DNA of 64,000 nt from Haliangium sp050303215 (GTDB lineage: Bacteria; Myxococcota_A; Polyangia; Haliangiales; Haliangiaceae), in assembly GCF_050303215.1 (NCBI RefSeq), contig NZ_JBNLBH010000164.1, positions 1 to 64,000 of the forward strand, given 5' to 3'. Below are positions 8,228-22,166 of the stretch, piece by piece; position 1 is the first letter of the stretch; each line of letters starts with the position of its first letter. A program made the position numbers and the translations under genes. A model generated the notes under the pieces. It saw only the letters and a list, made by a program, of their open reading frames with translations, was not told the origin of the DNA and searched no databases.

Positions 8228-9226
8228 TCAAGCCGCCGAGCGTGGCTGCCCGGTGCTCTTGGCGCGGGCTGTGTCGGTCAGCGCGGCCAGCCCGTCCGCG
8301 ACCGTCACCACCGGCTCGTAGCCGAGCTCGGCGCGGGCGGCGTCGATGCGCACGGTGACTTGGCGCGACAGCATGCTGGCCGCGAACGAGGTCACCTTGG
8401 GCGGTCGCTTGATGCGCAGGAGCCGCCACGCGCCCTCACTCAGGCGGGCCACGGCGCGCGCCAGCCAGCCCGGGATCGAGCGCTCGGGCAGGATCACGCC
8501 GCGGGTGGCCGCGAGCGAGGTGAGCATCTCGCGCATGGGGCGGTCTTCGCCGTCGGTCACGAAGTAGGCCCGGCCGCCTTGGCCGTGCTCCAGGGCCAGC
8601 TCGATGGCGTGCACCAGGTTGGCCACGTGCGTGGTCGAGGTCAGGCGGCGGCCGCCGTCGATCCAGGCGAAGCCGCCCTGCTGAGCCATGCGCACCACCG
8701 CCGGCAGCACGGTCTGGTCGCGCGGCCCCCAGATGAAGCGCGGGCGCAGCGCTATCGTGGTGATGGCGTCGTCGTTGGCGGCCAGCACCAGGCGCTCGGC
8801 CTCGGCCTTGGTCTCGGAGTACAAGAAGCGCTGCCGGCGCGGGTAGGGGTGGCTCTCGTCGACGTCGATCAGGTCGCCGCCGTCGAACAGCACCGCCTCG
8901 GTGCTGATGTGGATGAAGCGCTTGACGCCGGCGGCCCGGGCCGCGTCGAGGAGTTGGCGGGTGCCCTCCACGTTGCCGGCCCAAAACTGCTCGCGTGTGC
9001 CCCACTCCTGCACGAACGCGGCGCAATGAACGACGGCGTCGACGCCGGCCAGCGCCGACTCCGGCACCGCGCCCAGGTGACCGCGCACCGGGCTCGCGCC
9101 GTAGCCGCGTACGACCTCGGCGCTGCCGTCGGAGCGGGCCAGAGCGAGGAGTTCGTGGGTGGGGGAGAGCGACTCGATGACGTGGCCGCCGACGAAGCCG
9201 GAGCCACCGGTGACGAAGATGCGCAT
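8228..9226 (-). CDS. NAD(P)-dependent epimerase/dehydratase (extended SDR; 3-beta-HSD-like)
   Basis: A 332-residue Rossmann-fold enzyme. The cofactor motif is TGGSGFVGGHV at the N-terminus (GxxGxxG). The catalytic Ser is in ISTEAV and Tyr-x-x-x-Lys is YSETK, so the extended-SDR active site is complete. The sequence after the catalytic Tyr (RPRFIWGPRDQTVLP) resembles 3-beta-hydroxysteroid-dehydrogenase-like and isomerase members. The substrate is unknown: a sterol-like, nucleotide-sugar or aldehyde substrate is possible. The start is the ATG at 9226, set by a strong AGGAGG at about 9233-9239; the open frame continues far upstream but only as antisense of the LysR gene. It is divergent from the LysR regulator, a typical regulator-target pair. 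Confidence 0.85.
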   Translation of the reverse strand: MRIFVTGGSGFVGGHVIESLSPTHELLALARSDGSAEVVRGYGASPVRGHLGAVPESALAGVDAVVHCAAFVQEWGTREQFWAGNVEGTRQLLDAARAAGVKRFIHISTEAVLFDGGDLIDVDESHPYPRRQRFLYSETKAEAERLVLAANDDAITTIALRPRFIWGPRDQTVLPAVVRMAQQGGFAWIDGGRRLTSTTHVANLVHAIELALEHGQGGRAYFVTDGEDRPMREMLTSLAATRGVILPERSIPGWLARAVARLSEGAWRLLRIKRPPKVTSFAASMLSRQVTVRIDAARAELGYEPVVTVADGLAALTDTARAKSTGQPRSAA

Positions 9227-9313
9227 GGACAGCCTCCTGGTGACGGGTGATGACGCTGAGGACAAGCTGCCCTCTGCGCTGCCATCTGTCCAATCGATGC
9301 GTACCATGGATAC

Positions 9314-10240
9314 ATGGCCGACATCGAACTCTCGTCCATCGACCTCAACCTGCTGGTGGCCCTCGATGCGCTGCTGGAGACCCTCAGCATCACCCGCGCG
9401 GCCCGCCGGGTGGGCGTGACCCAGTCGACCATGAGCCACACCCTGGCCCGCCTGCGCACGCTGCTCGGCGATCCGATCCTGGTCCGGGCCGGCCGCACGA
9501 TGACCCCGACCCCGCGCGCCGAGGCCCTGGCCGCGCCCCTGCGCCGCACCCTGACCGAGCTGAGCCGGCTGCTCGGCGCCGAGGCCGGCTTCGCGCTCGC
9601 CACCAGCACCCGCAGCTTCTCCTTGGTCTGCCTCGATCACTTGGCCCCGGTGGTGCCCGATCTGCTCGCGCGTATGCGCGCCGAGGCCCCGGGCACGAGC
9701 CTCACCTTGAGTACGCCGGCCCGGGGCGAGGTCGGCCACGCGCTGCTCGCCGGCGCTGGGGAGCTGGCCCTGGCCCCGCCCCAGCCCGAGACCCCGGGGC
9801 TGATGCGGCGACGCCTGGGCGAGGTGAGCTGGAGTGTGTTCGGACGCGCGGACCATCCCGCCTTCGCGGGCCGATTCACCCGCCGCGCCTGGCTGGCCTA
9901 CCCGCACGTGGTGGTGCGCGTGGGTTCGAGCGGGCCGGGCGTGGTCGGTGCGGCGCTCGCGCGCGTCGGTCTGGAGCGGACCGTGGGCCTGGTCGTGCCC
10001 GGCTTCCTGCACGCGCCCCTGGCGGTGTCGCGGACCGACCTGCTGTTCACCTCCGCGCGTCCGACGATGCTGCCCCTGGCCGCGGCTTTCGGCCTGGCCG
10101 AGCGCACCCCGCCCGTGAAGATCCCCGAGGTGCCCATCGTGATGTATTGGCCCGAGCGCCTGCACGGTGACCCTGGGCATCGCTGGTTCCGCACCTGCGT
10201 CGCCGAGCTCATCACCACGATCCTGGCCGACGCGAGCTGA
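9314..10240 (+). CDS. LysR-family transcriptional regulator
   Basis: A 308-residue LysR regulator of normal length. The N-terminal winged HTH (residues about 8-66) reads DLNLLVALDALLETLSITRA and then ARRVGVTQSTMSHTLARLR, followed by the usual linker helix. The C-terminal effector-binding domain (about 95-300) resembles the NodD/NahR-type periplasmic-binding fold. It is transcribed divergently from the SDR gene at 8228-9226, with 87 bp between the starts; LysR proteins usually bind such intergenic regions to control the divergent gene and themselves. GTACCATGGATAC (9301-9313) is a nearly symmetric candidate operator overlapping the start region. Confidence 0.9.
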   Translation: MADIELSSIDLNLLVALDALLETLSITRAARRVGVTQSTMSHTLARLRTLLGDPILVRAGRTMTPTPRAEALAAPLRRTLTELSRLLGAEAGFALATSTRSFSLVCLDHLAPVVPDLLARMRAEAPGTSLTLSTPARGEVGHALLAGAGELALAPPQPETPGLMRRRLGEVSWSVFGRADHPAFAGRFTRRAWLAYPHVVVRVGSSGPGVVGAALARVGLERTVGLVVPGFLHAPLAVSRTDLLFTSARPTMLPLAAAFGLAERTPPVKIPEVPIVMYWPERLHGDPGHRWFRTCVAELITTILADAS

Positions 10241-10394
10241 GCGCGCCATCGCTGCCGGCCGAGCCCGGCCAGACCGCGCGCCCTACCAGCAGCCTGCCGG
10301 GCCGCCGCGGCGATGTTCACCGCCTGCGCCGGCTTACGTCGATAACGGCGCGCGAACCACGGTTTTCGACGTGGGCGCGGCGCGCCTTTGTGAG

Positions 10395-10423
10395 TTGCTG
10401 CTGCACACTGCGTGAACTATTTT
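10395..10423 (+). promoter_or_regulatory. Putative sigma70 promoter of the lipoprotein gene at 10540
   Basis: TTGCTG (10395-10400), a 17-base spacer and TATTTT (10418-10423) lie in an unusually AT-rich patch of the 299-bp intergenic region. The predicted transcript has an approximately 110-nt leader. This is a visual match only. Confidence 0.4.
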
Positions 10424-10539
10424 TAGTAGTAGCAGGAGCAAGTAATAGAAACCGAGGCAGTCCGGCCGAGCCCGCGCATGCGTTGCCAGCGCGCGCTGCT
10501 GGAGAACGTGCCCCCTCAATCACCAGGAAGGCTATCGAC

Positions 10540-11260
10540 ATGAACCGAGTCCAAAAACGTTTTGTTACCTCGATTGCATCGATTTCACTCGCGTCCGCGG
10601 CGCTGGTGGGCTGTGCTGTCGGCGCCGACCCGGGAGTCGATGCGGTCGGGGCCGAGCTGGCCTTGACCGGGGGCGACGGGAGCGCGCTCAGCGCGGCGGT
10701 GGACACCACCGCGGTGGCGGTGTCCGCTGCGTCCATCGCGTCTGGGGAGTTGGTCCGGGCCGGCGGGCGTGGTCACCACGAGCCGGTCACCGATCTGTTC
10801 GAGGTCGCGGGCGGGCACTGGCGCGGCCCGTGCAGCCTCATCTATCCCGGCCACCCCGAGTCCGTGCTCGACTTCGAGATGGAGCGGGAGGTGTTCCCGA
10901 CCGAGGAGCCCGGGCGCTACACCTGGCGCATCATCTACCGCAGCGACACCTTCGAGCAGGTTCGTGACTACGTGATGATCGAGGTCGACCCGGCCCGGGG
11001 GTACTACGTGCTGGACGAGGACAACGGCATCCTCATCGATCACTTCCTGTACCCGTCCGGGGTGTTGATGAGCGAGTTCGAGGTCCTGGGCAAGCGCCTG
11101 ACCACGCGCGAGGCCTTCCACGGCCGGCGCTTGCACCTGGAGTTCGTCACCACCTCGATGGAGCCGCTCACCCGCTCGGATCTGGGCGACGGCTTCATCA
11201 TCGACTCGTACCCCTTCTTCGCCAACCAGGCCTGCGACCTGGAGCGGGTCCCGAGCTTGC

Positions 11261-11271
<11 letters not shown>
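10540..11271 (+). CDS. Lipoprotein of unknown function
   Basis: A 243-residue exported protein. The signal peptide MNRVQKRFVTSIASISLASA ends at the lipobox ALVGC, Cys25. A low-complexity Ala/Val/Ser tether runs to about residue 80. A compact domain follows with a pattern reminiscent of lipocalin-like or heme-binding beta barrels (GGHWRGPCSLIYPG, then YTWRIIYRSDTFEQVRDYVM and a C-terminal GDGFIIDSYPFFANQACDLE), but I cannot assign a family. The start is the ATG at 10540, with AGGAAG eight to ten bases upstream. The last 11 bases overlap the convergent peptidase gene at 11261. Confidence 0.7.
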
Positions 11272-12883
<1,612 letters not shown>

Positions 12884-12950
12884 GGACCTGACGTGGCCAG
12901 GCCACGGGGCGGTTGTCAAGCCCAAGCATGAAGGCGTCGGCGCGGTCGGA

Positions 12951-15425
12951 TCAGGGGTCGATGGTCTCGACCCGCATGGTGCCGTCGGGCTCCAACTCGA
13001 CGGTCACGGCGCCGTGGCGGTCGGTGCGCAGCACGGTCGCGCCCGCGGCCCGCCAGCGCGCGACCACGGTCTCGGACGGGAAGCCGAAGCGGTTGGCCGG
13101 CCCGCACGAGACCACGGCCCAGGCGGGCGCGGTGGCGGCCACGAAGGCCGCGGTGGACGAGGTCGCGCTGCCGTGATGGGGGACCTTGACCACGTCCGCG
13201 CCCAGGCCTCGACCGTGGCGTGCGACCAATAGCTCCTCGGCCTCGTGCTCGACGTCGCCCGCGAGCAGCACCCGCCGGCCGCCGACATCGAGCTGCAGCA
13301 CCAGGGAGTTGTCGTTGGCGCCCATCACCGGGTCGCTCGCGGCCGTGGTGCCCAGGTAGCGCGGCCCCAGCGCGGTCACGCGCGCAGCGCCGTAGGTGTG
13401 CGGCAGGTCCAGGGGCGGGTGCACGACCGCGGCCCCGCGCGCCCTCAGTTCGTCCAGGAGCTGTCGATACGACCGCGCCGGCGCGCGCTCGGGCGGGGGC
13501 CGGGGCACCCACACCGCGCCGACGTCGACCGCGCGGACCACGGCCCGGAGGCCCTCGTAGTGGTCGGGGTGAGGGTGCGAGATGACGACCACGTCGACGC
13601 GGTCGATGCGGCGCGCGGCCAGGAACGGCACCACCGAGCGCGCGCCCGGGAGCTGGGCGAGGCGCCGGCGCTCGGCGGGCGCGAGCCGGTCGGCGTGGGG
13701 CACGAAGGGCAGGCCGCCGCCGTCCACCAGCCACACCGCTCCGCCCGGGAGCTCGAGCACGGCCGCGTCGCCCTGGCCGACGTCGAGGAAGGTGACCCGG
13801 GTGAGCGCGCGCGCGCTCGGCTCCATCCAGGTGAGATACAGGTGCGTCCCGACGATGACGAGCACCCCGGCCGCGGCCACCACCGCGGCAGCCCGCCGTC
13901 GCCACAGGCCGCGCGCGGCCGCGACCGCGGCGACCCAGATGAGCGCGCACCCGGCCAGGTCCACGCCCGTGGGCGGCGGTACCGCCAGCACCGGGGCCCG
14001 CGCGGCCACCGCCTCGGTGATGGCGACCATCCAGCCCGCGGCCGTCAGCGCGAGGTCGAGCGCGAGCCCGCCGCCGTATTCCCACAGCGCCGACAGGCAC
14101 AACCCGGCGAGCCCGATCGGGACGATGACCAGCTCGGTGAGGGGCACGGCCACCAGGTTGGCCACGACCCCGCCGGTGGCGACCGCACCGAAACTCAACG
14201 CCGTGAGCGGAGCGGTGGCCAGGGCCGACCACAGCGAGGCCGCCGCGAGCTGGCGCAATCGTCCGAGCGCGCGGCCGGCGCGGGTGAGGGGGCGCGGGCG
14301 CGCGCCCAGGGCCAGGGCCAGGGTGGCCGTGGCCGCGAACGAGAGCTGGAAGCCGGGGTCGAACAGCGACAGCGGCTGGAACCAGAGCAGGATCAGGGCG
14401 GCCGCGCCCAAGGCGTCCACGATCCGGGCCCGACGGGTGCATGCCAGCCCGCCGAGCACGATCAGCACTACCACCAGGGCGCGTACGGTCGAGGTCCGGG
14501 CGCCCGTGATCATGGTGAAGCCGACGGCCGCGGGGGCGGCCGCCACAGCCGCGGCCAGGGCCGGCTCCACCCGCGCGGCCAGGGCCGGGACCGCGGCCCA
14601 TCCCCGCCTCACCGCGGCGAACACCAGCAGCGCGACCACGGCCAGGTGCAGGCCGCTCACCGCCAGCACGTGGGCCACCCCGGCGTCGCGGAAGCGCTGG
14701 GCCAAGTCCGGGTCGAGGCCGCCCCGGTCGCCGATGATCATGGCCCGCGCCGTCGCGCCCGCGGCCGGATCCGGAGCCCGCGCTGCCAGCCGCGCCGACG
14801 CCCAGGCCTGCAGCCGGGCCGGGAATCGCCACGGGTTCCAGGTCGGCTCAGGCTCGTCGGGCCCGAGCCGTTCGAGCGGCCCGATTCGCTCGATTCGCTC
14901 GGCCTGGAGCTCGAGCTGCGCGCCCCGCAGCGCGGCCAGGCGGGCTCGGTCGAGCGCTCCCGGGACTCGATACCCGCGGGGTCGGCGCAGGCGGCCGCGA
15001 ACCCGCACTCGATCGCCGGGCCACAGCATGGGGCCGGTGCGGTCGGCGACCACCCAGATCCCGACCCGGCCGGACCCTCCGGCCCCGAGCCGCGACGACA
15101 GCAGGAACGAGCGCCGCTCGGGCCCGTGCTCGACCGTTCCCGTGATCACGCCGGTCACCGATTCAGGGGTTCGATCATCGACCGAGAACGCGGGCGGGAG
15201 GACCGGTGGTCTCAGGTCGAGCCAGGCCAGCGAGGTGCGCAGGGCGCCGACCAGGGCGACCACGGCGAGCAGGCGCAGGCGGGGGCCGAGTCCGTCCGCG
15301 CACGCCGCCCACACCGCGGCCGAGGCGGCCAACGCCGCGGCTCGGCCCGGATCGTGAGGGTCGTCGGCGAGCAACACGCCGGCGGCGAACGCCAGCGCCC
15401 ACATCGGCAAGCGAGGGATGCGCAT
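12951..15425 (-). CDS. comEC: ComEC/Rec2 family DNA-uptake channel
   Basis: An 824-residue polytopic inner-membrane protein. N-terminal hydrophobic helices and an OB-like DUF4131 segment (about 1-200) precede the Competence domain (about 225-500), which has the typical GVAHVLAVSGLHLA motif and multiple helices. The C-terminal metallo-beta-lactamase domain (about 540-820) carries the metal motif SHPHPDHYEGL, VDGGGLPF and a second HH pair (KVPHHGSATS). ComEC forms the channel for single-stranded DNA during natural transformation, and the C-terminal domain is proposed to degrade the non-imported strand. All expected modules and the HxHxDH site are present, so it appears functional. The start is the ATG at 15425. 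It is divergent from the secreted protein at 15539. Confidence 0.9.
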   Translation of the reverse strand: MRIPRLPMWALAFAAGVLLADDPHDPGRAAALAASAAVWAACADGLGPRLRLLAVVALVGALRTSLAWLDLRPPVLPPAFSVDDRTPESVTGVITGTVEHGPERRSFLLSSRLGAGGSGRVGIWVVADRTGPMLWPGDRVRVRGRLRRPRGYRVPGALDRARLAALRGAQLELQAERIERIGPLERLGPDEPEPTWNPWRFPARLQAWASARLAARAPDPAAGATARAMIIGDRGGLDPDLAQRFRDAGVAHVLAVSGLHLAVVALLVFAAVRRGWAAVPALAARVEPALAAAVAAAPAAVGFTMITGARTSTVRALVVVLIVLGGLACTRRARIVDALGAAALILLWFQPLSLFDPGFQLSFAATATLALALGARPRPLTRAGRALGRLRQLAAASLWSALATAPLTALSFGAVATGGVVANLVAVPLTELVIVPIGLAGLCLSALWEYGGGLALDLALTAAGWMVAITEAVAARAPVLAVPPPTGVDLAGCALIWVAAVAAARGLWRRRAAAVVAAAGVLVIVGTHLYLTWMEPSARALTRVTFLDVGQGDAAVLELPGGAVWLVDGGGLPFVPHADRLAPAERRRLAQLPGARSVVPFLAARRIDRVDVVVISHPHPDHYEGLRAVVRAVDVGAVWVPRPPPERAPARSYRQLLDELRARGAAVVHPPLDLPHTYGAARVTALGPRYLGTTAASDPVMGANDNSLVLQLDVGGRRVLLAGDVEHEAEELLVARHGRGLGADVVKVPHHGSATSSTAAFVAATAPAWAVVSCGPANRFGFPSETVVARWRAAGATVLRTDRHGAVTVELEPDGTMRVETIDP

Positions 15426-15468
15426 GGGAAGGGTATCGACCCGGGCGCCAAGAAGTTGCTACGCGCCG

Positions 15469-15496
15469 TTGACTGGACCTGTGAGCCCGATAAAAT
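15469..15496 (+). promoter_or_regulatory. Sigma70-type promoter of the secreted protein gene at 15539
   Basis: TTGACT (15469-15474), a 16-base spacer and TAAAAT (15491-15496) lie in the divergent gap between comEC and the next gene. Both boxes are close to consensus in otherwise very GC-rich DNA. The start codon at 15539 lies about 43 bases beyond the -10 box. Confidence 0.6.
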
Positions 15497-15538
15497 CATT
15501 TGGATAACGAACAGTTACACGAGTACTCAGGAGCACAG

Positions 15539-16411
15539 ATGCCGATTGCGAGGGGGACCGCGTCAGGATCCGACAATCGCACCGGCCGCGGCCGCGCGCC
15601 GGGGCGGGGGAGACGTGGGCGCGAGCGCGCGCCGGGCCGGGCCGGGAGGGGCCGACGGGGTCGCGGTGGCCGGTCGCCTCGGTCGGCGGGCCGCGCCCAC
15701 CGGTGTGGGGGCGCGATCGCGGGTGTGGCCGCGTTCCTGCTGGCCGCGTCGGGTCTGATCGCCGCGCCGGCCTGGGCCGGGGATGTGGTCGGCTCGGTCA
15801 AGTTCGAACCCAACCGGCTCGGGAAGCCTCCTATGCGCAATCAAGGCTTCCTGCCGCGCATCGAGAACCCGCTGCGACCGGTCAAGTCCTTCGACCCGCG
15901 GGGGTGGATGGTGGTGGTGCTCGAGGGCGGTCCGGCGGCCGAGGACGCCTCGAGCCCGACCGGCACGATCCGCTACGAGCTGGTCGGCGAGTCCTTCGTG
16001 ATCCCGCTCCTGGCCGTGGTCGCGGGCACCCAGGTCGAGCTCAAGAACCTCGGCTTCGGCGCGCCCACGCTGTCTACCCCGGACCAGCCCACGTTGCTCG
16101 AGGAGGTCGTGCTCGACAGCGCCAGCGTCAAGGCCTTTACGGTGACCGAGCCGCTGCAGCCGGTGACGATCCGGGCCCAGGGCTCGCCCCACTTGCAGGG
16201 CCAGGTGGTGGCGTTCCCGCACCGCTACTTCTCGCTGGTGGACGAGCGCGGCGGGTTCGAAATCCCCAACGTTCCGCCGGGCCAGTGGACGGCCCGGGTG
16301 TGGTACCGCGACGGCTGGGTGAAGGGCGTATCCGAGTCCGTCGTGGTCGGCCCGCGGCGGTCGTCCGTGACCGTGGAGGTATCTCCGGTGTTGGAGGTCG
16401 AGCGCCCGTGA
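15539..16411 (+). CDS. Secreted cupredoxin/carboxypeptidase-regulatory-like beta-sandwich protein
   Basis: A 290-residue exported protein. The N-terminus is unusually long and Arg/Gly-rich (about residues 10-55), followed by a hydrophobic core GAIAGVAAFLLAASGLIAA and cleavage near AWA/GD. The mature part begins with strands GDVVGSVKFEP and includes a motif resembling cupredoxin-like domains (VELKNLGFGAPTLSTP); the C-terminal SLVDERGGFEIPNVPPGQWT is typical of carboxypeptidase-regulatory or SpaA-like folds. No convincing type 1 copper ligand set is visible. The start is the ATG at 15539 because of the AGGAG just upstream; a TTG at 15500 is in frame but less likely. It leads a probable operon with the membrane sensor at 16546. 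Confidence 0.65.
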   Translation: MPIARGTASGSDNRTGRGRAPGRGRRGRERAPGRAGRGRRGRGGRSPRSAGRAHRCGGAIAGVAAFLLAASGLIAAPAWAGDVVGSVKFEPNRLGKPPMRNQGFLPRIENPLRPVKSFDPRGWMVVVLEGGPAAEDASSPTGTIRYELVGESFVIPLLAVVAGTQVELKNLGFGAPTLSTPDQPTLLEEVVLDSASVKAFTVTEPLQPVTIRAQGSPHLQGQVVAFPHRYFSLVDERGGFEIPNVPPGQWTARVWYRDGWVKGVSESVVVGPRRSSVTVEVSPVLEVERP

Positions 16412-16545
16412 CGCGCGCGCCGATGCCTGCGCCGACGTCCGCGCCGACGCCTGAATCAATCGCCGCGCCGACCGAGCCGGGGCGAGCCTTTCCCACGCCG
16501 GCCCGACGGCCGAGCTGGTGCCAGACCTGAGAGGAGTGGACAAGG

Positions 16546-18183
16546 GTGTTTTGGTCCAAGATATGGTACTTCCTGATCACGGTCGCCGGCGCCGCGGCGT
16601 TGACGGTGGCCCTGATGCTGCCGCGCCCGCCCGAGCGCCAGCGGCTGGCCGAGGAGCGCCAGCGGGTGGTCACGGCCTGCGACGTGGTCAACATCCTGCT
16701 GGCCACCAACGCCCGCAGCCGCATCGACCTGGCCGGGACCTTCGCGCGTTCGGAGATCGACGTCCCGGCGGTGCTGGCGCCGGCCACCCTGGCCCGTGAC
16801 ATCAGCACCGAGGCCAACCAGACCGCGCGAACGGTGGCCAATCAGCTCCTCGACAGCACCACCGGCGACAAGCCCGACTTCGTCTTCCTCGTCGACGGGC
16901 GCGGTCGGGTGGTGGCCCGGGTCGGCCTGCACGACGAGCGCTACGGCGACACCCTCGCCGGCTACTTCCTGGTCGACGACGCCCTCGACGGCTACATGCG
17001 CGACGACCTGTGGCTGATCGACGGCACCCTGTACCTCACCGCGGCCGCGCCCGTGATCGGCAACCGCTGGTCCGGCGCGGTCATCATCGGCCACGAGATG
17101 GACAAGGAGATGGCCGAGAAGCTGGTGGTACAGCTCGGCGTGAACCTGGTCGCCTACGCCGGTGGGCAACCCGTGGCCACCACCAACCCGGTCGAGGTGC
17201 ACTCCGACGCCCTGCGCCAGTACGCGCTCCTGAGCGGGGCCGAGACCCCGCTGCAGGACGACTGCCGCGCCAACGATCCCTTCGAGGTCCAGACCGGCGG
17301 CGACGTGTACACCGCCCAGGTCGCGCGCCTGCCGGGTGAGGCCGGCAGCCAGGGGGCCTTCTTTGCGGTGTTCGTGGAGCGGCCCGACGCCCTGGGCTTC
17401 CTCGGCACCCTGAGCGCGGTCACCCGCGACGACATCTCGTTTGGCGGGTTTCCCTGGATCTGGCTCGGATTCGGCCTCCTGGGCTGCCTCGGGGCCGGTA
17501 TCGGGCTCATGATCTTCGAGATGGACCGGCCCCTGCGCCGGCTCTCGCACGACGCCGTCCAACTCGCCCAGGGCGCGGCCGAGCGCCTGCCCGAGGAGCG
17601 CCATCGCAGCCACTTTGGCTCGATCGCGCGCTCGGTCAACATCCAGATCGACAAGGCCAAGCGCGAGGGTCGGGCCCCGTCCCAAGACAGCAGCGCCAGC
17701 GCCCTGCCCGCGGTCGGTCCGGGCGGCCCGGGCAGCCCCGGCTTCAAGCCGCCGCCGCCGTCGGAGTTCAAGTTCACCGACAGCAAGCCTCTGGCGCCCG
17801 GGCTCCGGGCCCCGTCGTCGCCGGGCCTGCCGGGAGCGCCCCCGCTGGGCTCGGGCAGCCCCCCGCCGGCGACGCCGAACTGGCGCCCGCACGGCAAGTC
17901 GTCCATCACGGCCATCGACGACGTGTTCGCCTCGGGTGTGCACGACACCGGCGAGATCGGCCCCATCGACGACTCCTATCGCGATGTGTTCGAAGAGTTC
18001 TTGGCCCTCAAGCGCAAGTGCGGCGAGCCCACGGCCAGCCTCACCTACGAGAAGTTCGCCGGCAAGCTGCGCAAGAGCCGCGACTCGCTCATGGCCAAGC
18101 ACGGCTGCGACGACGTCAAGTTCCAGGTGTACGTCAAGGACGGCCGGGCCGCGCTCAAGGCCAAGCCCATCGTGTCGTCGTAG
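16546..18183 (+). CDS. MXAN_5187-type membrane protein with extracellular sensor-like domain
   Basis: A 545-residue inner-membrane protein starting at GTG. One N-terminal helix (about 6-24) and a second near 300-325 (WIWLGFGLLGCLGAGIGLMI) bracket an extracytoplasmic, Cache-like domain. A HAMP-like segment (RPLRRLSHDAVQLAQGAAE) follows, then a long Pro/Gly/Ser-rich linker (about 375-460) and a compact C-terminal domain with EEFLALKRKCGEPTASLTYE and KFAGKLRKSR. The C-terminal domain matches my knowledge of the MXAN_5187 family, characteristic of Myxococcota. There is no kinase or methyl-accepting domain, so its output is unknown. It lies between a secreted beta-sandwich protein and a ferritin-like protein on the same strand, which may share its transcript. 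Confidence 0.75.
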   Translation: MFWSKIWYFLITVAGAAALTVALMLPRPPERQRLAEERQRVVTACDVVNILLATNARSRIDLAGTFARSEIDVPAVLAPATLARDISTEANQTARTVANQLLDSTTGDKPDFVFLVDGRGRVVARVGLHDERYGDTLAGYFLVDDALDGYMRDDLWLIDGTLYLTAAAPVIGNRWSGAVIIGHEMDKEMAEKLVVQLGVNLVAYAGGQPVATTNPVEVHSDALRQYALLSGAETPLQDDCRANDPFEVQTGGDVYTAQVARLPGEAGSQGAFFAVFVERPDALGFLGTLSAVTRDDISFGGFPWIWLGFGLLGCLGAGIGLMIFEMDRPLRRLSHDAVQLAQGAAERLPEERHRSHFGSIARSVNIQIDKAKREGRAPSQDSSASALPAVGPGGPGSPGFKPPPPSEFKFTDSKPLAPGLRAPSSPGLPGAPPLGSGSPPPATPNWRPHGKSSITAIDDVFASGVHDTGEIGPIDDSYRDVFEEFLALKRKCGEPTASLTYEKFAGKLRKSRDSLMAKHGCDDVKFQVYVKDGRAALKAKPIVSS

Positions 18184-18278
18184 TTTTCAGCGGCCTGCTG
18201 GCCGCGCCGGACGCAGCTCCGGCCCGCGACGAGCCCAGCCACCCAAGTCGCTTTGCGAGCCGCGCCGGTGATGTCACT

Positions 18279-19158
<880 letters not shown>

Positions 19159-19184
<26 letters not shown>

Positions 19185-20739
19185 GCGCACCGGCCGCGGG
19201 CGCGTCGTCGATGGCCAGCAGCGCGGCTGCGCGGCCGTCGTAGAAGACCGCCAGGTCGGCGCCGTGGGGCGAAGGCACGGCGGTGAGGCCCACCGGCTCG
19301 ACGCGCCGGCGTAGGGGTCGGGGCAGGGGCCACGCCGCGCGCAGGCGCAGCGCGCGGTCCCACACGTACACCACGTCGTTGCGCAAGCTGGTGTCGCGGC
19401 GCACCGCGGCGGCCAGGCCGCCGTCCCAGCGCGCGACCGCGAGCACCTGAATCCCGACCGCAGCCTGGCCCTCGCCCGCGATCCGGCCGTCGTCGGCCGC
19501 GATGTGCACCGGCCGGATCCCGCTGTCGATGCGCCACGCCAGCAGCCGTTGTCGGCCCGCAGGGTCGAGATCGTCCACCTGGACCAGGCTACCGGGCACG
19601 TAGGCGTACAGCCCCGGCGCTTGCCAGCCGCCCTCGCCCTGGGGCCCGGCCGCGAGCACCTGATCGCGAATCCATGCCAGACCCGGGCCGGCCCGCACCG
19701 GCCCGGCCACGCCGACCGCGCGCTCGCCCCGGCGTGACCAACTCGGCGCGCACGCCGGCCCCGCGGGGCAGTCCTCGAAGCCGATCAGACCGCTGCCGGT
19801 GGCCACGATCAAACCCTGCTCCGCCGGCGCGTCGGCCGCGCAGCGGTCGCCGAGCAGGTCGTGCACATCGTGGGCGCCGTGCTCGACCGAGCCCGCGGGC
19901 TCGCCCGAACCCGTGGGCGCCATGGGAAATACCCGTGCCAGCCCGGCCACGGCCTCGATCGGGCCCGAATTCGTGGCGGTCGTCGCCGGCGCGGACCGCT
20001 CTGTCGCGGGTGTCGTCGGCGCGGGCGTCTCCGCCGCGGACACGGCGAAGGCCAGCAGATGCGCGCCGTGGGCCCACAGCAGGTACTGCTCACGGCCGCC
20101 CTCGGCGCGGGGTTGGCACCAGCGCCCCAGAGCGAGGCTGCGGCGGACGTCGCGGTCGGGCAGGGCCCGGATCGGCGCGTCCAGCCACACCCGGGCCCGG
20201 ATCGCGCCGGTCCGGTCGGCTACCACCACGCAGCCCAGGCGGCGGGTGGCCCGGGCATGCGCGGGAGCCTTCTCGTAGGCGTCGGAGCAACGGCCCGGCA
20301 GCCAGATCTCGTCCTCGGGCGCGAGCACCGGCGGTCCGGGCGCGTCGTCCGAGTGCCGCCAGCGCACCTGCCCATCGGCCGCGCCCACGGCCACCACCCC
20401 GGTGGCGCTCGACGCAAACAGCAGCAGCGCGTCGCCACGCCCTGCGCTCCCCGCGCCCGCTGTCTCGGGGGCTGCCACGGCCGGCGCCAGCACAGGCCCG
20501 GACACGTGGCCGACGACCAGCGTCCCGGGCTCGCCGGGGAGGCGCAGGTGCCAGCGCAGGGCCGGCGCGGGCAGCTCACCGGCGGGTGTGGGCGCCGGCG
20601 TCGGGGCGGCCGTCGGCGAGGGCGTCGCGACCCCGGCGTCGAACTCGGCGGGCGCCGGCGCGCGCGCGTTGCCGCACCCGGCCACGGCGAGGGCCACCCA
20701 CACCAGGTCTGGGCCCCGAACTCGCCCACGCGGGCGCAG
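19159..20739 (-). CDS. PQQ-like beta-propeller lipoprotein, non-ATG start
   Basis: About 526 residues. The peptide MRPRGRVRGPDLVWVALAVA (first residue read from CTG) followed by GCGN has a basic n-region, hydrophobic core and lipobox AVAGC, then a Thr/Pro/Ala tether. The body consists of repeated short strands (LLLFASSATGVVAVGAADGQ, then VRWRHSDDAPGPPVLAPEDE), a PQQ/quinoprotein-like propeller. No ATG is available. The CTG at 20739 is seven bases downstream of GGAGG, whereas the GTG at 20703 would leave too short a signal. The gene overlaps the end of glmU by the stop region and is probably translationally coupled. Its role is unknown; BamB-like outer-membrane scaffolding is one possibility. 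The 3' end overlaps the ferritin-like gene. Confidence 0.6.
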
Positions 20740-20741
20740 GC

Positions 20742-22166
<1,425 letters not shown>

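Noticed and set aside
9227..10249. Open extension of the SDR gene upstream through the LysR gene
   Set aside because: The peptide is Arg/Gly/Gln-rich and antisense to a clear LysR gene; the true start has a strong AGGAGG.
13245..15758. Plus-strand open frame of over 800 codons opposite comEC
   Set aside because: Low-complexity Arg/Pro/Gly composition; antisense shadow of a high-GC gene.
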